From an uncultured Clostridiaceae bacterium (GTDB lineage: Bacteria; Bacillota; Clostridia; Lachnospirales; Lachnospiraceae), in NCBI GenBank assembly GCA_949841235.1, contig CATKZA010000041.1, positions 1-9,178 on the forward strand: a stretch of 9,178 nt of DNA, written 5' to 3'. Shown piece by piece: positions 6,472 through 9,178 of this stretch; positions within the stretch are counted from its first letter, which is position 1; every line of letters begins with the position of its first letter. Below the pieces are notes generated by a model that did not search any database, had not been told where the DNA came from, and saw nothing but the letters and a program-made list of their open reading frames with translations. The translations under genes were made by a program, and so were the position numbers.

Positions 6472-8850
6472 ATGAAACGAATGGTTAGCATATTATTAGT
6501 TTTTGGATTATTGGTTGGTGTGTTTTGCTGCGCTGATGTTTCTGCCGAGGAGTCTCAATGGAGATTAATTAATGTGATATTAGATCACAAGACAGCCTCC
6601 TTTCGGATTGATGATGCGAACATGGCTCAGGATGCGTTTTTTTGTGTCTCAAAGGAGAAAGATGGAGAAAAGATTATTTATTTGCCAATCACAATTACAA
6701 ACAGCAGGGAAGATTTTGAACTGAATTTTCCAGAAGGGGTATCTTTGGCTGCCGGAAAGTATTTTGCGTGGGTAGAGAATATGGGAGGGGAGAAAACGCC
6801 TTTTTATTCTGTGAACTTCCGCGAGCATTTTATTTATATATCGGGCTTGAAGGCATATCAAAATTGTGTGAAAGGATATGATGAAAAAAAGATGGCTGCC
6901 CGTATTTATGCGGAAGTAGGGTTTGAAAAATACGATGCGCAAATACAGGAAGATGGACATTTTACAATTTCCTATCCAACGCAGAAGATTGGAAATGGCG
7001 TGAAAGTATACATGGAGGATGCCTATGGGTGCAAGAAGGAATCAAGCCTGTCAGTAGAGAATAAACATATATATGTCCCATCATTGGATGTGTCCAGAGG
7101 CGGGGTGTTTTTTTTGGGAACGCTGGAGGAGGATGAGAGGTTCTGCGCAGAAGTAGACGGAAAGATTTATTATAGTAAATATGGCGCAGGGGATAAAAAA
7201 ATCGAAAGCATGGTCGTTGAATTTCCGAATACCGGGATACCGAGGGATATCCGGGAGATTCCCATCTGGATTGAGAGTACGGTAGGAAGCAGTACGGAAA
7301 AGAAGCTTTATCAGGTAACAGATTGCATATTTGGTGATACCATCTACATGGGTGCATATTTCTCCGTTTATCCTGAGAAAGCAAAAGGCTCGTTTCCGGC
7401 AAATAGTTTGTACCAGATGCCCACAACGGTTTCTGTCACAGTAGGCGGAAAACTGTATTCTGCCGAAATCAAGGGAGGAGTTTTTTCTCTGTCATATCCT
7501 GTGCAGAAAGAGTATACGGAGTTAGAATTTATTTTCCAGGATGAGCATGGATGTCAGTTTGCAATGCGGCGTTCCGTATCCAATCGCTTAAGTGTGGATG
7601 ATTTTAACGTAATTCAAGTTCTTCCAAATAAATTCGAGGTTGAAAGCGTGCCAAAAGGAGCAAGGGTTTATGTTAAGGTGGAAGGCAAGGTATATGTAAG
7701 CAGGGAATCAATAAATGAGTTTGAAGATGTCATTACCGTCAGCTATCCCAATCAAAAGCCAGGTACGAGGATTATGGCATGGCTCCAGGATGATGATTCG
7801 GCACAGTCATCCAAGAAAACCTTTACAATAGAAAATAAGAAGTATGTCTGTCGATGCCTGGCGGAAACAGATGGAATCAGTGGCGAGATTTATCTTGACC
7901 CTGACAGTAGCAATGAAAATAATTTAAATAACATTCGCTCTGTTGCGGTTATTATAGATAACAAATCCTTTAACTGCTGGCTGGAAGAAAGGAATGGATC
8001 GGATTATTCGGACCGTGAATTGGAAAAAATGGGAATTTACGATGATTCTGCAACTTTTTGCCATTTTGAGGCCTCCTTTCCCAAGCAGAAACTGGGAAAG
8101 GCAATCCAGTTGCGGGCTGAGGATGAAGATGGCTGTGTATTTACAAGAAATGTTGTCCTTGAGAATTACGCGCCGAAAATCAAGGTCAATGCGGTATATT
8201 CCAATGACACGAAGATTTCGGGCACTACCAAAGCAAACTCTCAGGTTACCGTTCAATATGGCAAGAAGACATACAGGACGAAATCTAAAAGCAATGGGAA
8301 GTTTACAGTCAAGGTAAAAGCACAGAAGTCAGGTACCAAAATCAAAGTGTCGGTGGTGACCCCCAAGGGATACCATAATTTCGTGACAGCGAAAACGAAA
8401 TTGCCCTATGGCGCAGTTTTCATTAACAAAACGGTCTATCGAACCAGTTCCTCCATTTCTGTGACGGTGCGAAAGCCGCGAAAAGGAGACAAATTGATTG
8501 TGAAAGCTGCGGGAAGAACTTATACAAAGACCATCAAGGGAAATAAATCCAAACAAAAGATTGTCATGAAATTGAGAAAAAAGCCTTCTGCCGGCTCTAA
8601 GGTTTCCGTCATCTTAAAAGATAAGTTTGGAAAGAAAAAGGACTGGGAAAAGGTAATGGCATATTATAGCAATGCCATTGTGAAAGGGATGTCTGCCTCA
8701 AATGCGGCACTTACCACTTGGGGGCGTCCGATACGGAAGAATGATTATGGAACCGGAAGCATACAGTGGGTTTTCCAGAGTGGAAATTCCTATTTGTATG
8801 CCTACATAAAAGGCGGGAAGGTCATTGCGATTCAGCGATTGAATTATTAG
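6472..8850 (+). CDS. Secreted Ig-like repeat protein of unknown function
   Basis: This is a 792-residue protein with a clear signal peptide: K-R near the N-terminus, a hydrophobic core (residues 5-18) and a likely cleavage after VSA (residue 25). The CC at 19-20 is not in a lipobox, so it should not be a lipoprotein. Residues 30-565 are beta-rich with four copies of a SYPxQK...D..GC unit. Residues about 570-640 resemble a bacterial Ig-like domain of the Big_6 kind (SGTTKANSQVTV, then NGKFTVKVKAQKSGTKIKV), and 648-722 is a further Lys-rich Ig-like unit. The end (735-792: GMSASNAALTTWGRP, then SIQWVFQSG, SYLYAYIKGGKVIAI) recalls small SmpA/BLIP-like domains. There is no LPXTG, transmembrane tail or S-layer motif, so it is probably released or held non-covalently. 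RBS AAGGAGGAA (6456-6464) fixes the start. Base composition is lower in G+C than its neighbours, suggesting separate origin. No catalytic motif was recognised; an adhesin or wall-associated role is only a guess. Confidence 0.88.
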   Translation: MKRMVSILLVFGLLVGVFCCADVSAEESQWRLINVILDHKTASFRIDDANMAQDAFFCVSKEKDGEKIIYLPITITNSREDFELNFPEGVSLAAGKYFAWVENMGGEKTPFYSVNFREHFIYISGLKAYQNCVKGYDEKKMAARIYAEVGFEKYDAQIQEDGHFTISYPTQKIGNGVKVYMEDAYGCKKESSLSVENKHIYVPSLDVSRGGVFFLGTLEEDERFCAEVDGKIYYSKYGAGDKKIESMVVEFPNTGIPRDIREIPIWIESTVGSSTEKKLYQVTDCIFGDTIYMGAYFSVYPEKAKGSFPANSLYQMPTTVSVTVGGKLYSAEIKGGVFSLSYPVQKEYTELEFIFQDEHGCQFAMRRSVSNRLSVDDFNVIQVLPNKFEVESVPKGARVYVKVEGKVYVSRESINEFEDVITVSYPNQKPGTRIMAWLQDDDSAQSSKKTFTIENKKYVCRCLAETDGISGEIYLDPDSSNENNLNNIRSVAVIIDNKSFNCWLEERNGSDYSDRELEKMGIYDDSATFCHFEASFPKQKLGKAIQLRAEDEDGCVFTRNVVLENYAPKIKVNAVYSNDTKISGTTKANSQVTVQYGKKTYRTKSKSNGKFTVKVKAQKSGTKIKVSVVTPKGYHNFVTAKTKLPYGAVFINKTVYRTSSSISVTVRKPRKGDKLIVKAAGRTYTKTIKGNKSKQKIVMKLRKKPSAGSKVSVILKDKFGKKKDWEKVMAYYSNAIVKGMSASNAALTTWGRPIRKNDYGTGSIQWVFQSGNSYLYAYIKGGKVIAIQRLNY
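6952..8166 (+). repeat. Four diverged about 37-codon repeats inside the secreted protein
   Basis: Copies lie at 6952-7062 (SYPTQKIG, then EDAYGC), 7474-7584 (SYPVQK, then QDEHGC), 7723-7836 (SYPNQKPG, then QDDDSA, with Gly-Cys lost) and 8062-8166 (SFPKQKLG, then EDEDGC). Each has an aromatic strand, the S-Y/F-P-x-Q-K turn, a second strand and a D-x-x-G-C turn, and three of the four close with V-x-N or L-E-N. A degenerate fifth copy (QKSGTKIKV) lies in the Ig-like domain at residues 608-642. The copies are separated by 80-170 residues of less similar sequence, so the full domain is larger than the recognisable motif. Confidence 0.7.
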
Positions 8851-8903
8851 ATGCAGCAAAGAAGATATTGTATCGAAATGATGCACCGGACAGGAGGTTG
8901 GAA

Positions 8904-9178
8904 ATGGAGACGTTGAAGGACTGGTATTTGTCCAGCGGAATTGACGGGGAAGTATATGACTACTGCGACGGAATCCAGCGGGGATTAAAGGAGCGGTTTG
9001 CAGAGATTGATGCGGTGGCGGAGTACAACCAGATGAAGGTGGTGCGGGCCATGGAGCATTGCCGGGTGAGCGCCGCCTGCTTCGAGAGCAGCACCGGCTA
9101 CGGCTATGACGATCTGGGACGGGAAACCTTGGAGGCGGTGTATGCGGAGGCATTCCAGGCCGAGGCGGCCTTGGTGCG
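8904..9178 (+). CDS. Methionine gamma-lyase family protein (aluminium-resistance/YnbB-like), 3' partial
   Basis: Ninety-one codons are visible before the window ends. The sequence carries the N-terminal signature of the PLP-dependent family annotated as methionine gamma-lyase or aluminium resistance protein (Bacillus subtilis YnbB): AEYNQMKVVRAMEHCRVSAA (residues 39-58), STGYGYDDLGR (63-73), then ETLEAVYAEAFQAEAALV. The PLP-binding lysine lies further downstream and is not visible, so activity cannot be confirmed; the true substrate of this family is poorly defined. ATG 8904 is preceded by AGGAGG (8892-8897) at 6 nt. The 53-bp gap after the secreted-protein gene holds no evident terminator or promoter, so read-through is possible. 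G+C content returns to the level of the left half of the window. Confidence 0.88.
   Translation, partial: METLKDWYLSSGIDGEVYDYCDGIQRGLKERFAEIDAVAEYNQMKVVRAMEHCRVSAACFESSTGYGYDDLGRETLEAVYAEAFQAEAALV

Noticed and set aside
6472..6546. Lipoprotein signal peptide because of Cys19-Cys20
   Set aside because: The residues before the cysteines (VGVF) do not fit a lipobox, whereas VSA/E at residue 25 fits signal peptidase I.
6952..8166. DNA-level tandem repeat or CRISPR-like array
   Set aside because: The repeats are visible only at protein level, are diverged in DNA and are separated by long unequal spacers.

Overview
The window looks like chromosome from a Gram-positive Clostridia bacterium, probably Lachnospiraceae. 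The signs are strong AGGAGG-type ribosome binding sites, all genes on one strand with tight spacing, a YqeY-family gene, a methionine gamma-lyase-family gene, and a secreted Ig-like repeat protein. The taxon is an inference; there is no rRNA or other marker gene to settle it.

Region 1 (1-5602) is a four-gene, G+C-rich operon fragment: a thiamine-diphosphate (ThDP) enzyme of the acetolactate-synthase superfamily (5' end outside the window), an AMP-forming acyl ligase, a LuxE-like acyl-protein synthetase and a LuxC-like acyl-CoA/acyl-protein reductase. LuxE and LuxC normally make the aldehyde for bacterial luciferase, but no luxA or luxB is present here. The key cysteines of both are in place (LuxE-like Cys362 in a C-terminal RGCSD, LuxC-like Cys231 in NACSSP). 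The most economical reading is a biosynthetic module: an acid is activated with ATP, carried as a thioester, reduced to an aldehyde, and the aldehyde is joined to another carbon unit by a ThDP enzyme. The product cannot be read from this window; a modified sugar or lipid, or an acyloin-type metabolite, are possibilities.

Two apparent scars flank luxE-luxC. The gap before luxE (3204-3327) looks like the frameshifted N-terminus of a short-chain dehydrogenase (tentative). The stretch after luxC (5604-5813) encodes a start-less piece that closely resembles the C-terminal end of a transketolase-type enzyme. Together they suggest that the operon was once longer and has lost genes by deletion.

Region 2 (5814-6437) starts with a near-consensus promoter (TTGACT, 17 bp, TATAAT) and a leader of about 130 nt with several inverted repeats, followed by yqeY. 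Region 3 (6472-8850) is a visibly more A+T-rich gene for a 792-residue secreted protein: signal peptide, about four copies of a SYPxQK...D..GC repeat, Lys-rich Ig-like domains and a small C-terminal domain. It has a strong RBS but no obvious promoter, so it is probably read from the yqeY promoter. Region 4 (8904-9178) is the 5' end of a PLP-dependent methionine gamma-lyase-family (aluminium-resistance/YnbB-like) gene that runs off the window. No tRNA, rRNA, CRISPR array, insertion sequence or convincing intrinsic terminator was seen.
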